From contig UQLX01000020.1 in NCBI GenBank assembly GCA_900541985.1, positions 1 to 45,265 on the forward strand: a stretch of DNA of 45,265 nucleotides, in the 5' to 3' direction. The notes beneath the pieces are model-generated. The model searched no databases and had not been told where the DNA came from. It saw only the letters and a program-made list of their open reading frames with translations. Positions 35,362 through 42,939 of the stretch are shown piece by piece. Source of the DNA: an uncultured Blautia sp. (GTDB lineage: Bacteria > Bacillota > Clostridia > Lachnospirales > Lachnospiraceae). The position numbers and the translations under genes were made by a program. How positions within the stretch are numbered: position 1 is the stretch's first letter; each line of letters opens with the position of its first letter.

Positions 35362-36483
35362 TTATTCATTCTCACTGCAGTAAACCAGTTCCGTTTCTGC
35401 AAGGCTTAAAGCCTCTTCAATGACCTTATCCATGTCCATATACCGGTACATACCAAGCCTTCCGCCAAAGAGAACATTTTTTTCTTCCAGCGCCCGGCGT
35501 TCATATTTTGCATACAATTCATTATTTTTCGGATCGTTGACCGGGTAATACGGTTCCGCGCCTTCCGTCCATTCCGCAGAATATTCTCTCGTGATCACTG
35601 TCTTCAGCTGCTTGCCGAACTCAAAGTGTTTATGTTCAATGATCCTTGTGTAGGGCACTTCATAGTCTGTATAATTGACAACAGCATTTCCCTGATAATT
35701 TGCCATATCAAGAACTTCGGTTTCAAAACGCAGAGACCGGTAATCCAGATGTCCGTAGCAGTAATCGTAATATTCATCCAACATACCGGTGAACAGGATC
35801 TTATCCGCCTGCGAAGACAGTTCTTCTTTGTTTGCAAAAAAATCTGTTTTCAGGATCACCTGCGTGCCTTCCAGAAGCTTTTTGATAATGCCGGTATAGC
35901 CGCCCTTGGGAATTCCCTGATAGGGATCCTTGAAGTAGTTATTGTCGTATGTATAACGCAGAGGAAGTCTTTTGATGATAAAGGACGGAAGTTCCTTACA
36001 TTCTCTTCCCCACTGCTTTCTGGTATAGCCCTCGATCAGTTTTTCATATACATCCTGACCTACCAGAGCAAGCGCCTGCTCTTCCAGGTTCTTAGGATTC
36101 GTAATATGCATTCTGGCAATCTGCTCCTGTATCTTGGCCTTTGCTTCAGCCGGCGTGCGCACGCCCCACAGCTGATGGAAGGTATTCATATTAAAGGGCA
36201 GATTATAAAGTTCGTCCTTGTAAATGGCGATCGGTGAATTTACAAAGTGATTAAACTCTGCAAACTGATTCACATATTCCCACACTTCTTTATTTGACGT
36301 ATGGAAAATATGGGCTCCATAGCGATGTACCTGGATTCCTTCAACCTCTTCTGTATAAATATTTCCGCCGATGTGATCCCTTTTATCGATCACAAGACAG
36401 GTCTTGCCGCATTTAACTGCTTCATGTGCAAATACAGAGCCAAAAAGACCGGCTCCTACGATAAGGTAATCATATTTTTTCAT
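35362..36483 (-). CDS. glf: UDP-galactopyranose mutase
   Basis: Glf converts UDP-galactopyranose to UDP-galactofuranose using reduced FAD, for cell-surface polysaccharides. The 373-residue reading from 36483 starts with the FAD site (YLIVGAGLFGSVFA), followed by DKRDHIGGNIYTE and the strongly conserved HRYGAHIFHTSNKEVW; the substrate-binding part has ITREYSAEW and the C-terminal FGGRLGMYRYMDMD. GAGGG is 8 nt upstream. No other glycan genes are next to it; it is downstream of queA with an 80-bp gap. Confidence 0.95.
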   Translation of the reverse strand: MKKYDYLIVGAGLFGSVFAHEAVKCGKTCLVIDKRDHIGGNIYTEEVEGIQVHRYGAHIFHTSNKEVWEYVNQFAEFNHFVNSPIAIYKDELYNLPFNMNTFHQLWGVRTPAEAKAKIQEQIARMHITNPKNLEEQALALVGQDVYEKLIEGYTRKQWGRECKELPSFIIKRLPLRYTYDNNYFKDPYQGIPKGGYTGIIKKLLEGTQVILKTDFFANKEELSSQADKILFTGMLDEYYDYCYGHLDYRSLRFETEVLDMANYQGNAVVNYTDYEVPYTRIIEHKHFEFGKQLKTVITREYSAEWTEGAEPYYPVNDPKNNELYAKYERRALEEKNVLFGGRLGMYRYMDMDKVIEEALSLAETELVYCSENE

Positions 36484-36564
36484 GAAAAAACCCTCTTTCT
36501 TCTGAGTCATTACACCTAGTATAACAAATCAGAAAGAAAAAGGGTAGTCCTGTTTTATGACTGG

Positions 36565-37599
36565 TTATGATTCGGGATCAATAAACATCGCATCCCCGAA
36601 TGAGAAAAAGCGATACCTTTCCTGTACAGCTTCCTCATAAGCCGCCATGATCCATTCCTTTCCTGCAAGAGCAGAAACCAGCATCATCAGCGTAGATTCC
36701 GGCAGATGAAAATTCGTAATCAGTCCATCGATCATTTTAAAACGATAGCCGGGATAGATAAAGATTTCTGTCCATCCGCTCCCTGCACGGAGGATTCCAT
36801 TTTCATCTGTAGCAGATTCCAGGGTTCGACAGCTTGTAGTTCCTACTGAGATCACCCGTCCGCCCTGTTTTTTTGTATCATTGATCAGCTTGGCCTGGTC
36901 TTCCTCCACCATATAAAACTCAGAGTGCATATGGTGCTGCTCTACGTCATCCACTTTTACCGGCCGGAACGTCCCAAGCCCCACATGAAGGGTTACATGG
37001 GCAATATTTACCCCCTTTTCCTTCACTTTCTCCAGAAGCTCCTCTGTAAAATGCAGACCGGCAGTAGGAGCCGCCGCAGATCCGTCATGTTTTGCATACA
37101 CAGTCTGATAGCGGTTCTTATCCTGCAATTTATGAGTAATATAAGGAGGCAGAGGCATCTCTCCCAGCTGATCCAGAATTTCTTCAAAAATTCCTTCATA
37201 ATGGAATTGGATCAGTCGGTTTCCTTCTTCTACAATATCTGTGATCTCTCCGGTCAGAATTCCGTTTCCAAAGACGATCCTTGCTCCCGGGCGGGCTTTT
37301 TTTCCCGGTTTTACCAGACATTCCCAGATATCGTTTTCTCTTCTTTTTAACAGAAGAATTTCAATAAGTGCCCCTGTCTCTTCCTTATGTCCGTATAAAC
37401 GAGCCGGGATCACTTTGGTATCATTGATAACCAGACAGTCTCCCTTCTTTAAATAGTCCAGAATGTCCGTGAAGTGGCGGTGCTCCACACTGCCGTCCTT
37501 CATGGAAAGGTGAAGAAGTCTGGACGAACTTCTGTCCTCCAGCGGATCCTGTGCAATAAGCTCCTTCGGAAGATCATAATAAAAATCTGATGTCTTCAT
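36565..37599 (-). CDS. queA: S-adenosylmethionine:tRNA ribosyltransferase-isomerase
   Basis: QueA transfers and isomerises the ribosyl part of SAM to preQ1 in tRNA to give epoxyqueuosine. The 344-residue protein has the expected FYYDLPKELIAQDPLEDRSSSRLL region (core DLPKELIAQ), the VINDTKVIPARL segment, DGSAAAPTAGLHFT and THVGLGTF-type motif (HVTLHVGLGTF). It starts four bases after trmD. tgt, the usual partner, is not in the window. Confidence 0.95.
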   Translation of the reverse strand: MKTSDFYYDLPKELIAQDPLEDRSSSRLLHLSMKDGSVEHRHFTDILDYLKKGDCLVINDTKVIPARLYGHKEETGALIEILLLKRRENDIWECLVKPGKKARPGARIVFGNGILTGEITDIVEEGNRLIQFHYEGIFEEILDQLGEMPLPPYITHKLQDKNRYQTVYAKHDGSAAAPTAGLHFTEELLEKVKEKGVNIAHVTLHVGLGTFRPVKVDDVEQHHMHSEFYMVEEDQAKLINDTKKQGGRVISVGTTSCRTLESATDENGILRAGSGWTEIFIYPGYRFKMIDGLITNFHLPESTLMMLVSALAGKEWIMAAYEEAVQERYRFFSFGDAMFIDPES

Positions 37600-37603
37600 T
37601 TCT

Positions 37604-38359
37604 CTACTCCTTCTCTTCGGCTTCCTTCCATTCCTTCCTCCACTGACGGATCCGGCTCCATTCTTTATTAGTCAGATCAGCTTTTTTCAAAAGGTCCGGT
37701 CTCCACTTTGCAGTACGATAAACAGACTGTTCTCTTCTCCAGGCATCCACATTGGCATGATGACCGGAAAGAAGTACTGGCGGTACCTGTTTTCCATGCC
37801 AGATCTCCGGTCTGCTGTACTGAGGATATTCCAGAAGACTGCCTGAAAAAGATTCCGTTTCGCCCGATTCCTGATTTGTCAGGACTCCCGGTACCATACG
37901 GGAAATGGAGTCCATCATGACCATAGCCGGAAGTTCCCCTCCGGTAAGTACATAATCTCCAATGGAGACATAATCTGTCACAATCTCTTCCAGAACACGT
38001 TCATCAATCCCCTCATAATGTCCACAGAGAAATACAAGATCTTTTTCTCTGGCAAAATCCTTTGCCATCTCCTGATTAAAAACCTTTCCCTGAGGAGTCA
38101 GAAAAACAACTCTGGGTTTATATCCGATTTTTTCTTCCACAGACTGATATGCCAGATATACCGGCTCCGCCTGCATCAGCATGCCGGCTCCGCCTCCATA
38201 GGGATAGTCATCTACCTTCTGGTGCTTATTAAAGGCATAATCCCGGATATTTACAGCTTCAATATCAAGAAAGCCTCCTGCCATCGCGCGGCCGATGATG
38301 CTGGTATTCATACCATCCCGGATCATATCCGGAAAAAGTGTCAGCACATGAAAATTCAT
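37604..38359 (-). CDS. trmD: tRNA (guanine-N1)-methyltransferase
   Basis: TrmD methylates G37 next to the anticodon and prevents frameshifting. The 251-residue SPOUT enzyme has the knot segments RVVFLTPQGKVFNQ, LVFLCGHYEGIDERV and IGDYVLTGGELPAMV, plus HGKQVPPVLLSGHH near the C-terminal domain. Its ATG directly follows the rimM stop codon. The frequent next gene, rplS, is not here; queA follows instead. Confidence 0.97.
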   Translation of the reverse strand: MNFHVLTLFPDMIRDGMNTSIIGRAMAGGFLDIEAVNIRDYAFNKHQKVDDYPYGGGAGMLMQAEPVYLAYQSVEEKIGYKPRVVFLTPQGKVFNQEMAKDFAREKDLVFLCGHYEGIDERVLEEIVTDYVSIGDYVLTGGELPAMVMMDSISRMVPGVLTNQESGETESFSGSLLEYPQYSRPEIWHGKQVPPVLLSGHHANVDAWRREQSVYRTAKWRPDLLKKADLTNKEWSRIRQWRKEWKEAEEKE

Positions 38360-38866
38360 TTATATCAGCCCTTTCATCAAATGTATGGTCATAATGTTTT
38401 TTTCGATATCCACATCAAGGATGCACTCCCGGATCGCCGGAAGAAGAACTTCTCCATGCTCTCTGGAATCTATGATATAAACGTCATTCGCCCCTGTCTC
38501 CATAACGTCCTTCAGAGTACCAAATTCCGTTCCGTCCTCAAGGATCACTGTCATACCCAGAAGGTCTGCAATATAATATTCGTTCTCCCCAAGCTCCTGA
38601 CCTTCTTCTCTGGGGATCCAGAGATCACGGCCTTTATATTTTTCGATATCATTGATATTGTCCACGCCGTCAAACTTCAGGATCACAAGATTTTTAAAGA
38701 ATTTTACATTCTTAATATCCAGACGGCGATACTCTCTTCCCGTATCCAGAAGCACATAACTCAGCTCCAGAAAGCGTTCCGGTTCGTCTGTCACAGGATA
38801 CACTTTCACTTCGCCACGCACGCCATGAGTGGTAGTGATCACACCAACCTTCAGTAAGTCTTCCAT
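38360..38866 (-). CDS. rimM: 16S rRNA processing protein RimM
   Basis: RimM assists maturation of the 30S head and binds S19. The 168-residue protein has the N-terminal VGVITTTHGVRGEVKVYP signature and the C-terminal PRC-barrel (EYYIADLLGMTV, GTLKDVMETGANDVYII and VLLPAI). Start at 38866 with GGGAG upstream; the frame runs open to 38965 without support. It directly abuts trmD. Confidence 0.94.
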   Translation of the reverse strand: MEDLLKVGVITTTHGVRGEVKVYPVTDEPERFLELSYVLLDTGREYRRLDIKNVKFFKNLVILKFDGVDNINDIEKYKGRDLWIPREEGQELGENEYYIADLLGMTVILEDGTEFGTLKDVMETGANDVYIIDSREHGEVLLPAIRECILDVDIEKNIMTIHLMKGLI

Positions 38867-38885
38867 AATAATACTCCCTACAGTG

Positions 38886-38923
38886 AAAGAAGGAGCCATG
38901 TTTCCACAGCTCCTGCTTCTTTT
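38886..38923 (-). terminator. Mid-operon hairpin between khpA and rimM
   Basis: AAAGAAGGAGC pairs with GCTCCTGCTTCTTT (one bulged C region) across a 13-nt loop, with T run on the minus-strand side weak (TTTCACTG). It may attenuate or protect the transcript, since no new promoter was seen before rimM. Confidence 0.5.
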
Positions 38924-38945
38924 TATTCTATTGCGGAATCTCCGA

Positions 38946-39176
38946 TTACTGCAGAATATCCACAATCACTTTTTTGCTGCTCTTTGAAGAGGCGGCTTTT
39001 ACTACGGTACGGATTGCCTTGGCAATACGTCCCTGTCTTCCGATGACCTTGCCCATATCGGCCGGTCCCACCTTCAGCTCAATGATAACTGCATCTTCTA
39101 TTTCGTTTTCGGTGACAACCACCTCATCCGGATGATCTACCAGAGATTTTGCAATTACTTCTACTAATTTTTTCAT
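38946..39176 (-). CDS. khpA: KH-domain RNA-binding protein KhpA
   Basis: A 76-residue single KH domain protein: KLVEVIAKSLVDHPDEV, then the GxxG loop in GKVIGRQGRIAKAIRT. With KhpB it binds sRNAs and mRNAs in Firmicutes and affects cell division. The start at 39176 follows GGGAGG; the longer frame from 39299 overlaps rpsP and is spurious. The place between rpsP and rimM is the family's standard location. Confidence 0.95.
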   Translation of the reverse strand: MKKLVEVIAKSLVDHPDEVVVTENEIEDAVIIELKVGPADMGKVIGRQGRIAKAIRTVVKAASSKSSKKVIVDILQ

Positions 39177-39231
39177 TACATACCTCCCTGCACTGCTTTT
39201 GCAGCAAAGAAATACCCTCTGAAGGTACTTC

Positions 39232-39477
39232 TTATTTCTCGATTCCGGCTGCTTTGAAGATCTTTGCAACAACTTCTGTCGGCTGAGCACCTGCTGCAAG
39301 CCATTTCTTTGCTGCTTCCTCGTCTACCTTGTAAGCGCTTGGCTCAAGGTTCGGATCATAGGTACCGATCTCCTCGATTGCTTTTCCGTCACGTTTGCAA
39401 CGGGAATCTGCAACAACGATTCTATAAAAAGGTGCCTTCTTCTGTCCCATTCTTCTTAATCTGATCTTTACTGCCAT
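39232..39477 (-). CDS. rpsP: 30S ribosomal protein S16
   Basis: The 81-residue protein has the full S16 signature MAVKIRLRRMGQKKAPFYRI and VADSRCKRDGKAIEEIGTYDP (core RDGKAIEEIGTYDP). It lies downstream of ffh with a 45-bp gap, as in most Firmicutes. Confidence 0.98.
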   Translation of the reverse strand: MAVKIRLRRMGQKKAPFYRIVVADSRCKRDGKAIEEIGTYDPNLEPSAYKVDEEAAKKWLAAGAQPTEVVAKIFKAAGIEK

Positions 39478-39522
39478 TTTTGTTTTCCTCCATTTATCTG
39501 TTTTCTTTTTTTGTTAATTTAT

Positions 39523-40869
39523 TTAAAAGGGAAGCTTAAAGCCGCCTCTTTTACCCATTTTACCGCCCATCATGCCGGGCATCTGCTTCATCATCTTCTT
39601 GCTCTGCTCAAACTGCTTCACAAGACGGTTGACTTCCGTGATATCCACTCCGGCGCCTCTTGCAATACGATTCTTACGGGAAATATTAAGGATCCCCGGA
39701 TTGCTCCGCTCCTGAGGTGTCATGGAAAGAATAATTGATTTTGTCCGTTCCAGAGCACTTTCATCAATCATGCTCTCAATATCCTTCATTTTGCCGCCCA
39801 TTCCCGGAAGCATATTCAGGATACTGCCGATTCCTCCCATTTTTTTCATCTGTTCCATACTGGTCAGATAATCATTAAAGTCAAAATCCATTTTCTTTAA
39901 TTTTTTCTGCATCTCTGCAGCCTGTTCCTGGTCGATTGCAGCTTCCGCTTTTTCGATCAGGCTCATGACATCTCCCATGCCCAGGATTCTGGAAGCCATA
40001 CGCTCCGGATAGAACTGCTCCAGATCCGAAAGCTTCTCACCCATGCCTACATAAAGGATCGGTTTTCCGGTCACGGCTTTAATAGAAAGCGCCGCACCGC
40101 CTCTGGTGTCACCATCCATCTTTGTCAGGATAACTCCGTCAATTCCTACCTTCTCGGTAAAAGTCTTGGCCACATTTACCGCATCCTGACCGGTCATGGC
40201 GTCTACGATCAGAAGTGTGGCATCCACCTGCACATTTGCCTTGATGTCTGCAAGTTCCTGCATCATATCCTCATCTACATGAAGACGTCCTGCTGTATCA
40301 AGAAGCACTACATTCTGCTGATTGGCCTTTGCATGTTCTACCGCTGCCTTTGCAATATTTACCGGGTTCTGTCTGTCTCCCATGGAGAAAACCTCAACCC
40401 CCTGCTTCTTGCCGTTCACCTGAAGCTGTGTGATCGCAGCCGGACGGTAAACGTCACAGGCAACCAGAAGCGGTCGTTTTCCCCTGGATTTCAGCTGTCC
40501 CGCCAGCTTGGCCACAGTGGTAGTCTTACCTGCACCCTGAAGACCTGCCATCATAAGCACAGTAATATCGCTGCCCGGCTTGATCGGAAGCTCCGTTGTC
40601 TCACTTCCCATAAGGTTGACCAGTTCTTCATTCACAATCTTGATCACCATCTGTCCGGGATTCAGACCACTCATAACATCCTGTCCGACAGCACGTTCCT
40701 GAACAGCCTTGGTGAACTGCTTAACAACCTTAAAGTTAACATCTGCCTCCAGAAGAGCCATTTTTACTTCTTTCAAAGCAAGCTTTACATCTTCCTCTGT
40801 AAGACGTCCTTTGCCTCTCAGTTTTTTAAATACATTCTGTAATTTTTCCGTCAAGCTCTCAAACGCCAT
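39523..40869 (-). CDS. ffh: Signal recognition particle protein Ffh
   Basis: The 448-residue SRP GTPase binds 4.5S/6S RNA and signal peptides. The N domain is followed by GLQGAGKTTT (P-loop), DVYRPAAITQL, DTAGRLHVD, TKMDGDTRGGAALS and the methionine-rich M domain, which ends KKMMKQMPGMMGGKMGKRGG (a short core is MKQMPGMMGGKMG). The ATG follows the ylxM stop by four bases. Confidence 0.98.
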   Translation of the reverse strand: MAFESLTEKLQNVFKKLRGKGRLTEEDVKLALKEVKMALLEADVNFKVVKQFTKAVQERAVGQDVMSGLNPGQMVIKIVNEELVNLMGSETTELPIKPGSDITVLMMAGLQGAGKTTTVAKLAGQLKSRGKRPLLVACDVYRPAAITQLQVNGKKQGVEVFSMGDRQNPVNIAKAAVEHAKANQQNVVLLDTAGRLHVDEDMMQELADIKANVQVDATLLIVDAMTGQDAVNVAKTFTEKVGIDGVILTKMDGDTRGGAALSIKAVTGKPILYVGMGEKLSDLEQFYPERMASRILGMGDVMSLIEKAEAAIDQEQAAEMQKKLKKMDFDFNDYLTSMEQMKKMGGIGSILNMLPGMGGKMKDIESMIDESALERTKSIILSMTPQERSNPGILNISRKNRIARGAGVDITEVNRLVKQFEQSKKMMKQMPGMMGGKMGKRGGFKLPF

Positions 40870-40873
40870 ACTA

Positions 40874-41197
40874 TTATAACTCCTCTAATATCTCTTTGGA
40901 AATCTCCTCGATCTCCCGGTCATGGTATTTTTCTGCGATCCGGCTGATCTTTCTGACCTGCTCCCGGATGCAGAGAAACTTTTCTACCAGATGAAGCTTC
41001 TGTTCATATCCTTCAAGAGTATGATTACATCTACGGATCATATCATGAACACCCTGACGGCTGATTCCCAGATCCTCTGCAACCTCACTGAGTGAATAAT
41101 CCTCCAGCACCACACTTTCATATACCTGCTGCTGCCGCTCTGTCAGAAGCTCTCCATAAAAATCATATAACAAAGTCTGTTCTACAAATTTCTCCAT
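40874..41197 (-). CDS. ylxM: YlxM/p13-like helix-turn-helix protein
   Basis: A 107-residue protein of the UPF0122 family, with a sigma-70 region 4-like helix-turn-helix: LTERQQQVYESVVLEDYSLSEVAEDLGISRQGVHDMI, key part DYSLSEVAEDLGISRQGV. In Firmicutes it precedes ffh and may modulate SRP gene expression or assembly. It is the first gene of the run after its own promoter at 41216-41244. ftsY, often directly upstream in this order, is not present. Confidence 0.93.
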   Translation of the reverse strand: MEKFVEQTLLYDFYGELLTERQQQVYESVVLEDYSLSEVAEDLGISRQGVHDMIRRCNHTLEGYEQKLHLVEKFLCIREQVRKISRIAEKYHDREIEEISKEILEEL

Positions 41198-41215
41198 CTG
41201 CTAACCACCTTGGGT

Positions 41216-41244
41216 ATCATACCTTATTTACACAAAGGTGTCAA
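41216..41244 (-). promoter_or_regulatory. Promoter of the ylxM-ffh-rpsP run
   Basis: On the minus strand TTGACA (41239-41244), 17 nt, TATGAT (41216-41221). It lies between ylxM and the integrative element, so the housekeeping run keeps its own promoter. Confidence 0.78.
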
Positions 41245-41257
41245 GTATTTTTTCTTT

Positions 41258-41273
41258 ACGAACTTTTGTTCGT
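41258..41273. promoter_or_regulatory. LexA/SOS box-like palindrome
   Basis: ACGAACTTTTGTTCGT is a perfect palindrome that contains CGAAC-N4-GTTCG, the Gram-positive LexA (DinR) box core. It is 14 bp upstream of the ylxM -35 box and about 130 bp from the integrase stop codon. Confidence 0.6.
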
Positions 41274-41278
41274 GTTGT

Positions 41279-41360
41279 TTCGTCTTGTGTTATCTCCGCA
41301 TAAAATAAGGATTTTCCGCGCTTTCATGCTTTCGTCCTGTATCGTCCTATTTCATCCTTA
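41279..41360. repeat. Short repeats at the element end, possible integrase arm sites or att region
   Basis: Related 10-mers TTCGTCTTGT (41279-41288), TTCGTCCTGT (41331-41340), ATCGTCCTAT (41341-41350) and TTCATCCTTA (41351-41360) lie between the integrase stop and the LexA-like box. Arrays like this near the int end are often arm-type integrase sites. The exact attachment core cannot be fixed without the other end of the element. Confidence 0.45.
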
Positions 41361-41404
41361 AAAATCATTTTTGCAACAGATTTTCAACAGGATTACCACA
41401 AAGA

Positions 41405-42625
41405 TTATGATATTTTAATGGTCTGAACAACCGCTTCCTGTTCTTTCTTTTTATCCTCTGTTAAGTGCGTATATGTGTCCAGCGTAACCGATGTAGAAGC
41501 GTGTCCCAGAATTTGGCTTACAATCTTTACATCTGCTCCAGCCGAATAAGCAAGGCTTGTATAGGTATGCCGCGCCATATGAGGGCAAAAGTTTTCGATT
41601 TGCTCCGTATTGTTTTTTTCTGCGTCCCTGTTGAAATGCTCTACAATCCGCTTAATCAATTCCCGGAAACTTGGTTCATTCCATACATTTCCGATACTAT
41701 TCACAAAGACGAAGCCGGAAATATTGTTCCTTATATGTCCAGAATCATCTACAAAAGGCAATTCTGCAGAGGAACCCATGTTTTGCATTTTCAGCTTTAA
41801 GAGTGTGGTCTTTACTATGCTGTTCATGGAAATAGTGCGATTGGAGGTTTTGCTTTTGGGGGATGCAACGCCCATTGTAAAACCGTAATCTGCTTTTCTG
41901 TATCGATTTACCGTTTTATTGATTCTTATGGTTCCATCCTTAAAGCTTACATCATCCCATGTCAGCGCCGCCAGTTCTCCGATTCTCAATCCCAAATTAA
42001 ACAGAACCACAAACGCCGGATAATACAGTGAATACTGAACGCTATTCTTTACATAGTCCATAAACAAATCAATCTGATGTTGTTCTATGGCTGTTCTCTT
42101 TTTTCGATCAGTTTGTGGAATCTGTAAATTCTTCGCCGGATTCTTTAAAATAATATCCTCGTCAAGCGCATCCTCAAAAACCCTGTTTAAACAGCTTTTC
42201 AGATTGGACATGGTGGAATGTTTTTTCCCGTTCTCAATCATTTCATTGATGATCTTCTGACAGTCTGCCTTGCTTATATCGCCAATCCTCATTTTACCAA
42301 TAGTTTGCCGGATATAGGTATTGTAATAGGATTTATAGTTTGTGCAGGTAGTCGCTTTTCTGCCGCTTTTGGCGTATGTTTCCATCCATATATCAAAATA
42401 GTCATTCAATGGCATTTTAGCATTTCTGGTTTTCAGCTTGTTTCCCTTATCCATCCTGCATAGCAATTTGTTCTTTTCTTCCCGAAGTGTCTCCAGATCA
42501 GGCGCAGTAATGGAGAATCGTTCTCCCCTTATCATCTTCTGGAACATATACCGCTTATTCTTTGCGTCATAGTATTCCCCTGTTTCAAGCTTCCGTCTGC
42601 GATTATCCGTTCTTTTTGCTGCCAT
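41405..42625 (-). CDS. int: Tyrosine recombinase/integrase of an integrative element
   Basis: The 406-residue protein has an N-terminal arm-binding part (RRKLETGEYYDAKNKRYMF), a SAM-like core-binding domain and a C-terminal catalytic domain with Arg in GLRIGELAALTW, HMARHTYTSLA (His-x-x-Arg), LGHASTSVTLDTY with the nucleophilic Tyr near the C-terminus. It belongs to the Tn916/ICE-type integrases. The start at 42625 follows GGGAGG; the frame is open to 42721 but the extra residues overlap the structured repeats described separately. It is the last gene of a leftward run of small genes and faces the element end. No excisionase gene is recognisable, though one of the small genes could serve. Confidence 0.93.
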   Translation of the reverse strand: MAAKRTDNRRRKLETGEYYDAKNKRYMFQKMIRGERFSITAPDLETLREEKNKLLCRMDKGNKLKTRNAKMPLNDYFDIWMETYAKSGRKATTCTNYKSYYNTYIRQTIGKMRIGDISKADCQKIINEMIENGKKHSTMSNLKSCLNRVFEDALDEDIILKNPAKNLQIPQTDRKKRTAIEQHQIDLFMDYVKNSVQYSLYYPAFVVLFNLGLRIGELAALTWDDVSFKDGTIRINKTVNRYRKADYGFTMGVASPKSKTSNRTISMNSIVKTTLLKLKMQNMGSSAELPFVDDSGHIRNNISGFVFVNSIGNVWNEPSFRELIKRIVEHFNRDAEKNNTEQIENFCPHMARHTYTSLAYSAGADVKIVSQILGHASTSVTLDTYTHLTEDKKKEQEAVVQTIKIS

Positions 42626-42683
42626 ATAACCAACCTCCCTTCCTTTATCTGGCTTATTTTCTTGTTTCATGCTCTGATGAGCG

Positions 42684-42813
42684 ATAGGCGTAAAGCTGAA
42701 TCGAACAGCTTCAAGCACCATGTACGCCTACTATATTGACCCTTATCTTTCGGCATTTCAGCCGATAACCGGGAAACGGAATTGAACCGCTTAAAATGCA
42801 CCATGCCCCGGCT
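42684..42813 (-). ncRNA. Two tandem tRNA-like (T-arm plus acceptor-like stem) elements upstream of int
   Basis: Copy A (42767-42813) reads AGCCGGGG, linker CATGGTGCATTTTA, AGCGG-TTCAATT-CCGTT, TCCCGGTT on the minus strand. Copy B (42684-42731) reads GTAGGCGTA, linker CATGGTGCTTGA, AGCTG-TTCGATT-CAGCT, T, TACGCCTAT. In each a 5-bp stem closed by G-C holds a 7-nt loop that fits the tRNA T-loop (T54 T55 C56 R57 A58), and an 8-9 bp outer stem closes the element. The stem sequences differ in the two copies but pair in both. A further hairpin (TTATC/GATAA, 42743-42768) lies between them. Whether this acts as RNA in the int leader or as folded DNA is not known. Confidence 0.6.
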
Positions 42814-42831
42814 GTTTTCTTCTTCTCTTTG

Positions 42832-42939
42832 TCACACCTCTCTTAAATACAGATATTCCAGTAGCTTATAAACTCGCTTTAGTGTATATTCGCTTTGCAC
42901 CTTGTCCAGTAATTCAACAATCATTTTCTTGTAATCCAT
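42832..42939 (-). CDS. Small protein, 35 residues, related to the C-terminus of its upstream neighbour
   Basis: The gene starts at 42939 with GGGAG 7 nt upstream and ends at TGA 42832. The protein begins MDYKKMIVELLDKV and ends LYLREV; it is one or two amphipathic helices. Its start lies inside the last codons of the upstream gene, in another frame, a 26-nt overlap. The pattern DYKKxxxExxxxxxSExxLxxxYxxxxxxxxRE is shared with the final 35 residues of that gene. I know DYKK-type small proteins of this size from other Firmicute mobile elements, without function. Confidence 0.6.
   Translation of the reverse strand: MDYKKMIVELLDKVQSEYTLKRVYKLLEYLYLREV

Noticed and set aside
42626..42721. Longer integrase start, and a 45-codon frame from 42804 to 42667
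   Set aside because: Both begin at the ATGGTGC linker of the tRNA-like copies, have no ribosome site, and show no protein-like conservation between the copies; the good site GGGAGG belongs to the ATG at 42625.
42684..42813. Complete tRNA genes
   Set aside because: The T-arm and acceptor-like stems are present but only 12-14 nt replace the D and anticodon arms, and there is no CCA end.
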